A stretch of 64,000 bases of DNA from CANLBN01 sp965230205 (lineage in GTDB: Bacteria > Pseudomonadota > Gammaproteobacteria > Pseudomonadales > Cellvibrionaceae): the NCBI GenBank assembly GCA_965230205.1, contig OZ245996.1, positions 3,162,001 through 3,226,000 of the forward strand. The letters are read 5' to 3'. Position 1 is the first letter of the stretch, and every line of letters starts with the position of its first letter. The position numbers and the translations under genes are program-made. Shown here piece by piece: positions 33,644 to 42,085 of the stretch. Under the pieces are notes generated by a model that worked only from the letters and a program-made list of their open reading frames with translations, was not told where the DNA came from and searched no databases.

Positions 33644-35008
33644 ATGCAATCTTCAAATTCAGCTTCTCAATTAGTTCGTTATGTTGTTCAACCTGGTGGG
33701 CAATTGTCCGGTGCTATTCGTGTGCCAGGTGATAAATCGATTTCTCATCGCTCGATTATGTTGGGTTCAATCGCAGAAGGAACAACAGAAGTTTATGGCT
33801 TCCTCGAAGGGGAGGATGCGTTAGCAACATTGGAAGCATTTCGTTCTATGGGGGTTGAAATAGAAGGCCCTAATGATGGTTTTGTTAAAATTCAGGGTGT
33901 CGGTTTACATGGTTTAAAAGAGCCCGAAAGCGAACTCTATGTGGGTAATGCAGGTACTGCTATGCGTTTATTGGCAGGCCTAATGGCTGGGCAAGCATTT
34001 CCTGTAACCCTAACTGGTGATCGCTCTTTATCTAAACGTCCGATGAATCGAGTGGCGAACCCGTTGCGAGAAATGGGTGTTAATGTTGAAACAGTTGAAG
34101 AGGGTAGGCCGCCGATGACTATACGGGGTGGCCAAGTAAAATCAATTGATTATGATATGCCTATGGCTAGTGCTCAAGTGAAGTCTTGTGTCTTATTGGC
34201 AGGTGTTTATGCTGATGGAAAAACATCGGTAGTGGAGCCTGCCCCGACTCGTGATCATACTGAGCGTATGCTAAGAGGTTTTGGTTATGATGTAGTATCA
34301 GAAACTGATGGCGCGAGTGATCAAGGAAAAAAACAAAGTAAAAAAGTATCGTTAGTGGGAGGTGGTAAATTATCTGCTATTACTATCGATGTTCCCGCAG
34401 ATATATCGTCAGCTGCTTTTTTTATGGTTGCGGCTTCAATCGCCCCAGGTTCTGATATTACATTGCAACATGTTGGTATTAATCCTACTCGTGACGGCAT
34501 TATTAATATTTTAAAGTTAATGGGAGCTGATATTACCTTATCCAATCAGCGTGAGGTAGGTGGTGAGCCAGTGGCTGATATTCGTGTACGTTATGCACCT
34601 CTTCGCGGAATTGATATTCCTGAAGAGCTTGTGCCTTTGGCCATCGATGAGTTTCCAGTGTTGTTTGTTGCTGCTGCCTGCGCTGAAGGTACGACAGTTT
34701 TGACCGGTGCAGAAGAGCTCCGCGTAAAAGAGAGCGATAGAATTCAAGTGATGGCAGATGGATTGCAGTCCTTAGGTATTGACGCGAAGCCTACGCCAGA
34801 TGGCATGATTGTTAATGGTGGACAGCTCACTGGCGGTGAAGTAGAAACCCATGACGATCATCGAATCGCTATGTCTTTCACCGTAGCAGCACTGCGCGCT
34901 TCCGGCGCAATTGTTGTTAATAATTGTGCTCATGTAGCGACTTCTTTTCCTGGTTTTGTAGAGTTGGCACAAAAATCAGGGATCAAAGTAGAGGAAGAGC
35001 TGGTTTAA
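33644..35008 (+). CDS. aroA: 3-phosphoshikimate 1-carboxyvinyltransferase (EPSP synthase)
   Basis: 454 residues. PGDKSISHRSIMLGS near the N-terminus, LYVGNAGTAMRLLAG (PEP-binding), GDRSLSKRPM, then DEFPVLFVAAACAEGTT with the catalytic Asp and ELRVKESDRI; the C-terminus has DDHRIAMSFTVAAL. A Lys/Gly-rich insertion (SDQGKKQSKK near 225-236) is specific to this copy. Joins shikimate-3-phosphate to PEP. Follows tyrA; cmk, usually next, is about 6 kb away here. Confidence 0.95.
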   Translation: MQSSNSASQLVRYVVQPGGQLSGAIRVPGDKSISHRSIMLGSIAEGTTEVYGFLEGEDALATLEAFRSMGVEIEGPNDGFVKIQGVGLHGLKEPESELYVGNAGTAMRLLAGLMAGQAFPVTLTGDRSLSKRPMNRVANPLREMGVNVETVEEGRPPMTIRGGQVKSIDYDMPMASAQVKSCVLLAGVYADGKTSVVEPAPTRDHTERMLRGFGYDVVSETDGASDQGKKQSKKVSLVGGGKLSAITIDVPADISSAAFFMVAASIAPGSDITLQHVGINPTRDGIINILKLMGADITLSNQREVGGEPVADIRVRYAPLRGIDIPEELVPLAIDEFPVLFVAAACAEGTTVLTGAEELRVKESDRIQVMADGLQSLGIDAKPTPDGMIVNGGQLTGGEVETHDDHRIAMSFTVAALRASGAIVVNNCAHVATSFPGFVELAQKSGIKVEEELV

Positions 35009-35230
35009 ATTAAGCAAGTATTATGTAAGCAATATCTCACAAAAATTTGAGATATAAGCTTATGTTTTATTTGTCTTATAATTGTAATAATTATCTCACC
35101 TTGTGGCTAATCGTTTAATTAGCAATGCAATAGAACGAATATTAACAAGGTTTGACACGGACGTAGTCAAGGAAGTGGAGGTCATCATCGAGATTGCGCC
35201 TTTAATATACTTTACACGGAGGTTTTTCCT

Positions 35231-35569
35231 ATGAAAACTCAATCTATCTCATTAACCCGCCAACTTAAACCTGTTTTAGTTTTTGCGATATTTGTTTTGT
35301 CGTTTATCAGCTTTACTGCACATGTTTCTGCTGCAGAAGTGAAGCCTAAAACAGCAGCTGTGGAACAGGTGCAAAAAGTTGTTAATATCAATACTGCTAG
35401 TGCTCAGCAATTATCTGAAATATTGAAAGGTATTGGTCTTAAGAAGGCGGAAGCTATTGTTAGTTGGCGTCAACAGAACGGTAAATTTACAACAGTCGAT
35501 CAGTTGTTAGAAGTCAAAGGCATTGGTGAAAAAGCCTTGACGCTTAATAAGAGCAAAATAAAAATTTAA
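35231..35569 (+). CDS. ComEA-like secreted helix-hairpin-helix protein
   Basis: 112 residues: a signal peptide (about 12-35, ending VSA-AE) and a C-terminal double HhH domain: VVNINTASAQQLSEILKGIGLKKAEAIVSWR and FTTVDQLLEVKGIGEKALTLNKSKI. Such proteins bind DNA without sequence preference in the periplasm and support DNA uptake in competent species. No other competence genes are in the window. ACGGAGG lies 8 nt before the ATG; an intrinsic terminator follows. Confidence 0.9.
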   Translation: MKTQSISLTRQLKPVLVFAIFVLSFISFTAHVSAAEVKPKTAAVEQVQKVVNINTASAQQLSEILKGIGLKKAEAIVSWRQQNGKFTTVDQLLEVKGIGEKALTLNKSKIKI

Positions 35570-35583
35570 ATTATTTTGTATGA

Positions 35584-35620
35584 GTAATGCGGGGAATTTA
35601 TACCCCCGTATTACTTTTTC
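35584..35620 (+). terminator. intrinsic terminator after the ComEA-like gene
   Basis: AGTAATGCGGGG (35584-35594 region) pairs with CCCCCGTATTACT (35603-35615), with one wobble/mismatch, followed by a T-rich run. It overlaps the stop codon of the convergent norR gene (35611-35613). Confidence 0.8.
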
Positions 35621-37179
35621 TTTATTTTTACTTTTTTATTAATGGTTATTCCTAGTCTCTTTGCCATTCGATTCAGATTGGCTCGATCAATGTGTAACCG
35701 CTTGGCAGCGGCGGTCCAATTGCCTTGCTCTTGCTCAAGTATGTCGCTAATAAGTTGTCGTTGAAATTGTTCGGTTGCTTTTTTAAGATTGATGTCGGTC
35801 GGAGCTTCTTTGCTGAAAGAATTTTTGAGGCTCATTGAGGGCTGAGTTAAATGCTCAATGTGATGTGTTTTTATTTTTATAATTGATGATTCGCTACTAT
35901 CCTTTGCTCTTAATGCTGCTCTACTGATGACGTGTTCTAATTCTCTGACATTGCCTGGCCAGTCGTAATGATTTAAGCGTGTCATCACACTGCTGTCTAA
36001 AATCAATTGCCGTAAACCTAATTTGCGCCTGACTTGCTCACAAAAATAACCGGCAAGTAAGGCGATATCATCTATACGTTCTTTTAGTGGTGGGATGTCA
36101 ATTGGGTAAACGCTTAAGCGATGGAATAGGTCAGCTCTGAATCGACCTTCTTCAACTTCTTTTTTTAACTGTCTATTGGTTGCGGCAAGGATGCGCACGT
36201 TAATACTCTCAACATTATCTTGTCCTACAGGTTGAATTTCCTGATTCTGCAGTGCGCGTAACAATTTGCTTTGTGCGGCAAGAGGTAGCTCACCTATTTC
36301 ATCAAGAAATAAAGTGCCTTCATTGGCAAGGCTGAACTTTCCTGCGCGCTGCCTATCAGCGCCAGTAAATGCGCCTTTAACATGTCCAAAGAGTTCGCTT
36401 TCTATTAGATTTTCGGGAATGGCTGCACAATTGACATAAACTAAAGGGCCATTATCTCGGTTGGATTGCTTATGAATAGTGCGAGCAACTAATTCCTTGC
36501 CGACGCCAGTTTCTCCTTCTATGAGTACCGAAAAATCTGAAGGGGCAACCAGCTTAATATCGTGCTTGAGCTTTTTCATCGCTTCACTATTACCAATGAG
36601 CTCACCTCCATCTTTTATTAAAGCTTCATAGGTTAATGCTTCAACAACTTCCTGATTATGTTGCGAATGACTTTCTAGCGTTTGTAAGAGTATTGCTGTT
36701 TTCAAAGCGGCCGCAGACATCGCAGAAATAATATCGAGTGTGCGCTTGGAGATGTCATCAAACACGTTGGGCGTCATGCTATCAAGAGTTAATACCCCAA
36801 TTAATTGCTTGTCTGATAATAATGGCAATCCCATACAGGCATGTATGGGTAAGTCGCCCTCGTGAGTCAGTAGCATTCCATCATAAGGGTCGGGTAAAGG
36901 ACTGTCGGCAGGGAAACGAATAGGGTGGGTTGATGTACATATCTCTTTAAAGCGAGGATGGGCCTCTATGTTAAATCTACGGCCAAGGCTATCTCTCATT
37001 AATCCCTGCTGAGCTAAGGGTTTAAGTTCTTCAGCTTGTGCTGCTAGAAGGACAACGGCATCACAGTTAATTGTTTGGCGAACCGTACTTAATAAGCGAT
37101 CAAAACGGTCTTCGTTGGTGAGGTTGTTGGTTAAATCAACAGCGAGTTCAATCAATGCGGAGGAAGTGATATCTACCAT
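35611..37179 (-). CDS. norR: nitric oxide-responsive sigma-54 activator NorR
   Basis: 522 residues: an N-terminal GAF domain (about 20-165) containing RFPADSPLPDPYDG and HACMGLP, the NorR-type non-haem iron NO-sensing site; an AAA+ domain with Walker A GETGVGKE (222-229), GAFTGA (269-274) that contacts sigma-54 and Walker B FLDEIGEL (291-298); and a Fis-type HTH at the end (NWTAAAKRLHIDRANLNRMAKRLG). When NO binds, it activates sigma-54 transcription of detoxification genes. Divergent from the nnrS-hmp operon, with three matching binding sites and a -24/-12 promoter between. Confidence 0.94.
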   Translation of the reverse strand: MVDITSSALIELAVDLTNNLTNEDRFDRLLSTVRQTINCDAVVLLAAQAEELKPLAQQGLMRDSLGRRFNIEAHPRFKEICTSTHPIRFPADSPLPDPYDGMLLTHEGDLPIHACMGLPLLSDKQLIGVLTLDSMTPNVFDDISKRTLDIISAMSAAALKTAILLQTLESHSQHNQEVVEALTYEALIKDGGELIGNSEAMKKLKHDIKLVAPSDFSVLIEGETGVGKELVARTIHKQSNRDNGPLVYVNCAAIPENLIESELFGHVKGAFTGADRQRAGKFSLANEGTLFLDEIGELPLAAQSKLLRALQNQEIQPVGQDNVESINVRILAATNRQLKKEVEEGRFRADLFHRLSVYPIDIPPLKERIDDIALLAGYFCEQVRRKLGLRQLILDSSVMTRLNHYDWPGNVRELEHVISRAALRAKDSSESSIIKIKTHHIEHLTQPSMSLKNSFSKEAPTDINLKKATEQFQRQLISDILEQEQGNWTAAAKRLHIDRANLNRMAKRLGITINKKVKIKKK

Positions 37180-37207
37180 AGTTTATCTCAGTATTTCTAT
37201 TCAATAT

Positions 37208-37261
37208 ATCAAAATGACTTTGTTGAGTCTATATGACTCTTTTAATGTGTGTCATTAAGAC
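37208..37261. promoter_or_regulatory. three NorR enhancer sites
   Basis: ATCAAAATGAC (37208-37218), GTCTATATGAC (37227-37237) and GTCATTAAGAC (37251-37261) fit the NorR core GT-N7-AC (the first with one change). Centres are 19 and 24 bp apart. Three upstream sites are the arrangement known for E. coli NorR. They lie about 80-135 bp upstream of the expected start of the sigma-54 promoter and 29-82 nt from the norR start, so autoregulation is possible. Confidence 0.7.
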
Positions 37262-37314
37262 TCTTTTATGTGGGTTAATAATTTTAAGCGTTTGATATTT
37301 AAGGATTTTTTATT

Positions 37315-37330
37315 TGGCATGGTATTCGCA
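37315..37330 (+). promoter_or_regulatory. sigma-54 (-24/-12) promoter
   Basis: TGGCATGGTATTCGCA has GG and GC separated by exactly 10 nt, matching TGGCAC-N5-TTGCA closely. It is downstream of the three NorR sites and 68 nt before the first gene of the nnrS-hmp operon. Confidence 0.8.
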
Positions 37331-37397
37331 ATATGGGTACATGAATAGGTGGAAATATTAAGTGAATTTATAACTCCTACTTAAGAGGGTGATATTG

Positions 37398-37694
37398 ATG
37401 AATAGGTTTGGATATGAATTTTATGGTGGAATCGATCACTTTTATGCTTCTTCTCATGCTGAGTCTAATTCGTTGAGCCGTTACCAATGGGTATTAAATA
37501 AAGGAAATCAGATGATGGTTTCTGCTCTAGTGACACTAATGCTATCCGTCGTTGTTTGTTATACCCATTATGAAAACTTTCCTCTTAGTCTTCAGGTCAT
37601 CGGTCATATTGCAATCATTATTGCCGTCACAGCCATAAAAATTGGTTATCTCATGCGCTGTATTGGGCGCCATGGTTTGGGTAAGCAATTGTGA
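37398..37694 (+). CDS. small two-helix membrane protein of the NO-detoxification operon
   Basis: 98 residues from ATG 37398 with AGAGGG about 8 nt upstream (an upstream GTG at 37389 would sit in the SD). Two membrane helices (about 40-57 and 65-84) ending GYLMRCIGRHGLG. I do not recognise a named family. It is the first gene of the NorR/sigma-54 transcript and overlaps nnrS by 4 nt (GTGA), so a role in NO tolerance, perhaps as an NnrS partner, is likely from context only. Confidence 0.8.
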   Translation: MNRFGYEFYGGIDHFYASSHAESNSLSRYQWVLNKGNQMMVSALVTLMLSVVVCYTHYENFPLSLQVIGHIAIIIAVTAIKIGYLMRCIGRHGLGKQL

Positions 37695-38992
37695 CAATAT
37701 CAAAAATTAATGAACCCAATACAAAGCAAAATAAAAGTACTGATGAAATAAAAAAATTGTTGAATCAAGGTTTGTTGGTCGATGGAAATTTTAATTTAGG
37801 TGAACGTCATGATGCTTCTCTATGGGATAAATTTTTTTGTTTACCTATTTGGGATTTGGCTTTTCGACCATGGTTTTTATTAGCTTCATTATCATCTATT
37901 TTTAGTTTGGGGGCATGGCTGTTATACCTTAATGGTTTTGATACGAGCCTGGGTCAAAAAGGATTATCGGCAACTATTTGGCATATCCATGAAATGGTAT
38001 TTGGTTTTGCTGCCACCATCGCAGTTGCCTTTTTATTAACTGCGGTACAAACATGGACTGGGTGCCGAAGTGTACATGGACATTTATTGGTTGCACTTAC
38101 TATTTTGTGGTTGATGGTAAGGGGATTGCTATGGAGTGGGAATGCCTTGTTTCAATGGGTGGCTATTTATCTACAAGGCTTGTGGTGGGTAGCGTGCATT
38201 ATTTCTTTAGCTTATCTCGTTATCAAAACGAGAAATCGACGGAATTACTTGTTTGTCCCATTGTTAAGCTTTTTGATGTTACTAAATACATCAATTCTTT
38301 ATCTAGATCTGACGAATAATACAGCATTAGCATTACATTTTTCGCGTACTGCGATTCTATTATTTAGTTTGCTAATTGGTATTGTCGCTGGTCGAGTTGT
38401 CCCATTTTTTACTAAGAAGGGAGTTAATAATGCGAAAGTTACTGATACTCCGATTTTAGATAAGTGTTTAATTGTTTCGTCGATATTAGGTATTGGCATG
38501 TTTTTATCAAGTGCCTTTTTTGAGCTGTCGGAGTTGCCCGGAGTGTTAATGGTTCTTTTAGGTGGGTTGCATCTTTTCAGGTTATTACATTGGGATAGCT
38601 TATCTGTAAAAACTGTATCGTTACTGTGGTCGCTGCATATTTCCTACTTTTTCCTTTCGGTTGGCTTTTTTGCTATGGGTGCAAGCTATTTTTTCAATGG
38701 TATCAGCTTGAGCGATGCTTTACACCTTATTAGTGTTGGGACAGTTGGTGGAATGATATTAGCGATGATGGCACGAGTTTCTCTTGGGCACACTGGTAGG
38801 CCTCTTAAGGTGTTATCAATTGTCAATATTGCTTTTTTATGCTTGTTTTTATCTGCATTAATGCGGTTTTTATTGCCGATTTTTTCTTACCATTTTTTAG
38901 CTTGGAACTTAAGTGGAAGTTTATGGTTTTTGGCTTTCAGTACTTTTTGTGTTTTTTATGCTGCTATTTTATTCAAAAAACGCCAAGTTTAA
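37691..38992 (+). CDS. nnrS: NnrS family haem/copper membrane protein
   Basis: 433 residues, about twelve membrane helices. NnrS motifs are present: FRPWFLLAS near the first helix, ATIWHIHEMVFGFAATIAVAFLLTAVQTWTG, GRVVPFFTKKGVN, and MARVSLGHTGRP. NnrS proteins protect against NO-derived iron-thiol damage. The start is GTG 37691, overlapping the previous stop. The first 45 residues are a hydrophilic N-terminal extension (NEPNTKQNKSTDEIKKLLNQ). Confidence 0.92.
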   Translation: MTISKINEPNTKQNKSTDEIKKLLNQGLLVDGNFNLGERHDASLWDKFFCLPIWDLAFRPWFLLASLSSIFSLGAWLLYLNGFDTSLGQKGLSATIWHIHEMVFGFAATIAVAFLLTAVQTWTGCRSVHGHLLVALTILWLMVRGLLWSGNALFQWVAIYLQGLWWVACIISLAYLVIKTRNRRNYLFVPLLSFLMLLNTSILYLDLTNNTALALHFSRTAILLFSLLIGIVAGRVVPFFTKKGVNNAKVTDTPILDKCLIVSSILGIGMFLSSAFFELSELPGVLMVLLGGLHLFRLLHWDSLSVKTVSLLWSLHISYFFLSVGFFAMGASYFFNGISLSDALHLISVGTVGGMILAMMARVSLGHTGRPLKVLSIVNIAFLCLFLSALMRFLLPIFSYHFLAWNLSGSLWFLAFSTFCVFYAAILFKKRQV

Positions 38993-39028
38993 TTTTTGTC
39001 ATATATTTTATTATTGTTAGGAGTCGCA

Positions 39029-40276
39029 ATGCCATTTGATAATTTTTTAAGTGAACAACATATGAATGTTGTTAAAAGCACTATTCCATTATTGGAATCA
39101 GCCGGGCCAAAAGTAACAGAACATTTTTATGAAAGAATGTTTTCTCATAATCCAGAGCTGAAGCATATTTTTAATATGAGTAATCAGAATTCAGGGAAAC
39201 AGCAATTTGCATTGTTTGAGGCTATAGCCGCTTATGCGAAAAATATTGATAATGTTGAAGCTTTGTTAACAGCTGTTGAGCGTATAGCGAATAAACATGC
39301 GAGTTTAAATATTCAGCCTGAGCATTATCCTATTGTTGGGCACCATTTGATTGAAACGTTAAGAGAGTTAGCTGGCGAAGCATTTACTGCAGAAGTGGAA
39401 GAGTCTTGGGTTGCTGCTTATGGTGTGTTAGCTGATATTTTTATTAATAAAGAAGAGTCAATTTATCATGCAAATGAAAATAAGGGTGGTGGATGGAGAG
39501 GTGTAAGAAAATTTCGCTTAATTGAAAAACGTATAGAGTCGGAGTTGGTCAAAAGCCTGGTCTTTGAACCGTTGGATGGTCAACCGGTTGCTGATTATTC
39601 CCCAGGTCAATACGTAGGGATTAAGCTTTCTATTCCTGGGCATGATTACGAAGAGATACGTCAGTATTCTTTATCGGACCAGCCCAATGGTGAGACGTAT
39701 CGTATTTCGGTAAAGCGAGAGATTGTTGGTGTGCCTGGCGTTGTTTCTAATTTTTTGCATGATGGTTTGCGTTTGAATGATGAGGTTGATTTATACGCAC
39801 CAACAGGCGATTTCTTTTATCAAGATAGACAATCGCCGGTTGTGTTGATTTCAGCTGGTGTTGGTCTTACGCCCATGCAATCTATTGCCGAAATGCTAGT
39901 AGAAGAAAGTTTAGGGGAAGAAAGCTTGGCGAAAGAAAAGTTATCGAAAGGGAAGGTCACTCAGCCTATTTTTTATCTACATGCGTGTGAAAATATTGAG
40001 CAGCATTCATTTAGGAAGCGCATAGAGCAATTGGCTAAAAAAAACCTTTTAACTCATCATACCTGGTATCGCACTGATCATATCGAGGGTAAAAATCTTC
40101 ATCATGGCTATATGGATTTGACCCAGATAGAATCTGAATTGCCCCTAGATAATGGTGATTTTTATTTGTGTGGCCCCGTATCTTTTATGCAGTTTGCGAA
40201 ACAGCAGCTGGTCACATTAGGGGTTGATGTTTCTAAAATTCATTATGAGGTATTTGGGCCTCATGAGGGGTTTTGA
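39029..40276 (+). CDS. hmp: nitric oxide dioxygenase (flavohaemoglobin)
   Basis: 415 residues from ATG 39029 (TAGGAG upstream). The globin domain has the distal Tyr34 (HFYERMF), Gln53 and proximal His90 (IANKHASLNIQPEHY). The FAD domain has RQYSLSDQPN, and the NAD domain has SAGVGLTPMQS and CGPVSFMQ. It converts NO to nitrate with O2 and NAD(P)H. A Glu/Ser/Lys-rich insertion of about 20 residues (EESLGEESLAKEKLSKGK) follows the NAD motif and is longer than in E. coli Hmp. Last gene of the NorR operon. Confidence 0.95.
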   Translation: MPFDNFLSEQHMNVVKSTIPLLESAGPKVTEHFYERMFSHNPELKHIFNMSNQNSGKQQFALFEAIAAYAKNIDNVEALLTAVERIANKHASLNIQPEHYPIVGHHLIETLRELAGEAFTAEVEESWVAAYGVLADIFINKEESIYHANENKGGGWRGVRKFRLIEKRIESELVKSLVFEPLDGQPVADYSPGQYVGIKLSIPGHDYEEIRQYSLSDQPNGETYRISVKREIVGVPGVVSNFLHDGLRLNDEVDLYAPTGDFFYQDRQSPVVLISAGVGLTPMQSIAEMLVEESLGEESLAKEKLSKGKVTQPIFYLHACENIEQHSFRKRIEQLAKKNLLTHHTWYRTDHIEGKNLHHGYMDLTQIESELPLDNGDFYLCGPVSFMQFAKQQLVTLGVDVSKIHYEVFGPHEGF

Positions 40277-40364
40277 TCGAATCGTATTGGCCTGGCTTTA
40301 TCGAAGAGAATTCTTTTTGAGTAAAGGCTTCTGAGGCGACCTTGTACATTCTTATGTTATTATG

Positions 40365-40384
40365 CGCTCCAAATTTTTGGAGCG
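40365..40384 (+). promoter_or_regulatory. pyrF: stem-loop sequestering the pyrF ribosome-binding site
   Basis: CGCTCCAAA and TTTGGAGCG form a 9-bp stem with a 2-nt gap between arms. The GGAG of the right arm (40379-40382) is the only SD for pyrF, 6 nt before the ATG at 40389. Folding would hide the SD. Confidence 0.6.
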
Positions 40385-40388
40385 TTTA

Positions 40389-41135
40389 ATGAGCACAACT
40401 TCTACTTCTTCATCAGCCACTCAGCCTCAAACAACATCGCCATTAATTGTGGCAATGGATTATGACTCCGCTCAACCTTGTCTCGCACTTGCTCAATCCT
40501 TAAACCCTCAATACTGTCGTTTAAAAGTGGGTAAAGAGTTATTTACTGCGGAAGGGCCTCAGTTGGTCGAGAAGCTAATGGGTTTGGGGTTTGATGTATT
40601 TCTGGATTTGAAATTTCATGATATCCCCAATACTGTAGCTAAGGCGGTCAAGGCTGCAGCTCAGTTAGGTGTATGGATGGTGAATGTGCATGCCAGCGGT
40701 GGAGAGGCAATGCTGATGGCAGCTAAAGAAGCTCTTGAGTCTGGTAAAAACGGTGAAAAGGAAACCTTATTAATTGCTGTAACCGTGTTGACGAGTATGA
40801 CAGCTGAAGATCTTAAGGGTATTGGTTTGGATGTTAGCTCTGAAGAGCAGGTTTTACGCTTAGCAAACTTAGCAAAGAAGACGGGTTTGGATGGTGTGGT
40901 GTGCTCAGCCAGAGAGGCTAAGATGTTGAAAGCGGAAGTGGGGCAGGATTTTTGTTTAGTGACGCCGGGTATTCGCCCAGCAGGTGCTTCAGCAGATGAT
41001 CAGCGACGGATTGTGACACCGCAAGATGCCTTGGCTCATGGTAGTGACTATTTAGTGATTGGTCGACCAATCACTAAAGCGCCTAACCCGGCGCAAGCAT
41101 GTGAACAGATATACAAGGATATTCAAGTATTATGA
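40389..41135 (+). CDS. pyrF: orotidine 5'-phosphate decarboxylase
   Basis: 248 residues from ATG 40389 (GGAG 6 nt upstream; the longer frame from 40362 would cover the hairpin). VAMDYDS near 30, FLDLKFHDIPNTVA with the catalytic Lys-Asp pair, and a C-terminal TPGIRPAG and IGRPITKAPNP. The first about 25 residues are a Ser/Thr/Gln-rich extension. Last step of UMP synthesis. Overlaps cmk by 4 nt (ATGA), a logical pairing of two pyrimidine nucleotide enzymes; in many relatives pyrF instead follows lapB. Confidence 0.95.
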   Translation: MSTTSTSSSATQPQTTSPLIVAMDYDSAQPCLALAQSLNPQYCRLKVGKELFTAEGPQLVEKLMGLGFDVFLDLKFHDIPNTVAKAVKAAAQLGVWMVNVHASGGEAMLMAAKEALESGKNGEKETLLIAVTVLTSMTAEDLKGIGLDVSSEEQVLRLANLAKKTGLDGVVCSAREAKMLKAEVGQDFCLVTPGIRPAGASADDQRRIVTPQDALAHGSDYLVIGRPITKAPNPAQACEQIYKDIQVL

Positions 41136-41845
41136 GTTTATCGGATAAAGGTTCTAACCCAAGTATAAATATACCCGTCATTACAATAGATGGCCCTAGT
41201 GGCTCAGGAAAGGGAACAATTTGTCAGAAGTTGGCTGAAACCTTGGGTTTTCATTTGTTGGACAGCGGCGCTTTATATCGCTTAACAGCAGTTGCTGCTA
41301 ATGAGCAGGGCATCGATTTGACTGATCAAGTGGCGGTTGCACAGGTTGCTCGCCAACTGGATGTACAATTCAAATCCAGTGAAAAGGGCGTGCTCGCTTT
41401 TCTTTCAGGAAGAGATGTAAGCCGAGATATTCGCTTAGAGGAAGCTGGTATGGGAGCCTCAAAAGTGGCCGCCTATCCAGAAGTAAGAGCGGCGCTATTA
41501 GATCGACAGCGCGCATTTGAGCAGCAGCCAGGTTTAATTGCTGATGGCCGTGATATGGGGACGACCGTGTTTCCAGATGCCCCGGTTAAAATATTCCTGA
41601 CCGCCAGCGCCGAAGAGCGTGCCAGACGGCGCCATCAACAGTTGCTAGAGCGCGGAGAATCTGCTAACCTCCGCGCCCTGTTGGAAGACATACAAGCTCG
41701 TGACGCTAAGGATATGCAGCGATCGGCTTCACCTTTGAAGCCAGCGGACGATGCAATAGAGGTAGATAGCACTTCAATGCCTATAGAGGCTGTTCTAAAC
41801 TTGGTGCTTGATGTTGTTTCTGAGCGCATAGGCTTATCAGCATAG
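41132..41845 (+). CDS. cmk: cytidylate kinase
   Basis: 237 residues with the P-loop IDGPSGSGKGTI (about 19-30), LDSGALYR, the CMP-binding insert with RLEEAGMGASKVA, and ADGRDMGTTVFPDA followed by RARRRHQQL. Phosphorylates CMP/dCMP. Overlaps pyrF; rpsA begins 240 nt downstream, the widely conserved cmk-rpsA order. Confidence 0.95.
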   Translation: MSLSDKGSNPSINIPVITIDGPSGSGKGTICQKLAETLGFHLLDSGALYRLTAVAANEQGIDLTDQVAVAQVARQLDVQFKSSEKGVLAFLSGRDVSRDIRLEEAGMGASKVAAYPEVRAALLDRQRAFEQQPGLIADGRDMGTTVFPDAPVKIFLTASAEERARRRHQQLLERGESANLRALLEDIQARDAKDMQRSASPLKPADDAIEVDSTSMPIEAVLNLVLDVVSERIGLSA

Positions 41846-42085
41846 TGTTACTTGCTTTTAGTTAGTCTCCCATTTTTTATGCAGTACGATTTAAATGTTT
41901 CTTTTATTGTTTAAATAAAAGAAATAAGACGGTCAGGAGTGATCGTACTGTGATTATTAACCGGCCCGTACACCTGATGGTACGGTAGATAAGTCTGACA
42001 GCTACGTATTTGATTTTAAATCTACTATTTAAAATCGCCTTAAACGTACCGTTGGATTTATGCTGAATATTGTAGGTCCCTCCCC
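41846..42085 (+). promoter_or_regulatory. rpsA: structured rpsA leader (probable S1 autoregulatory region)
   Basis: The ATG of rpsA is preceded by GGTCCCTCCCC without any Shine-Dalgarno, as in other gammaproteobacterial rpsA genes, whose structured leaders are bound by S1 itself. Stems visible: CCGTAC-N8-GTACGG (41966-41985) and a perfect 10-bp GATTTTAAAT-CTACT-ATTTAAAATC (42012-42036). CGTACC at 42045-42050 can alternatively pair with GGTACG at 41979-41984. Confidence 0.65.

Noticed and set aside
35032..35055. Terminator after aroA (ATATCTCA-N8-TGAGATAT)
   Set aside because: A real 8-bp AT-rich hairpin, but it has no T run and is of low stability; not strong enough to call.
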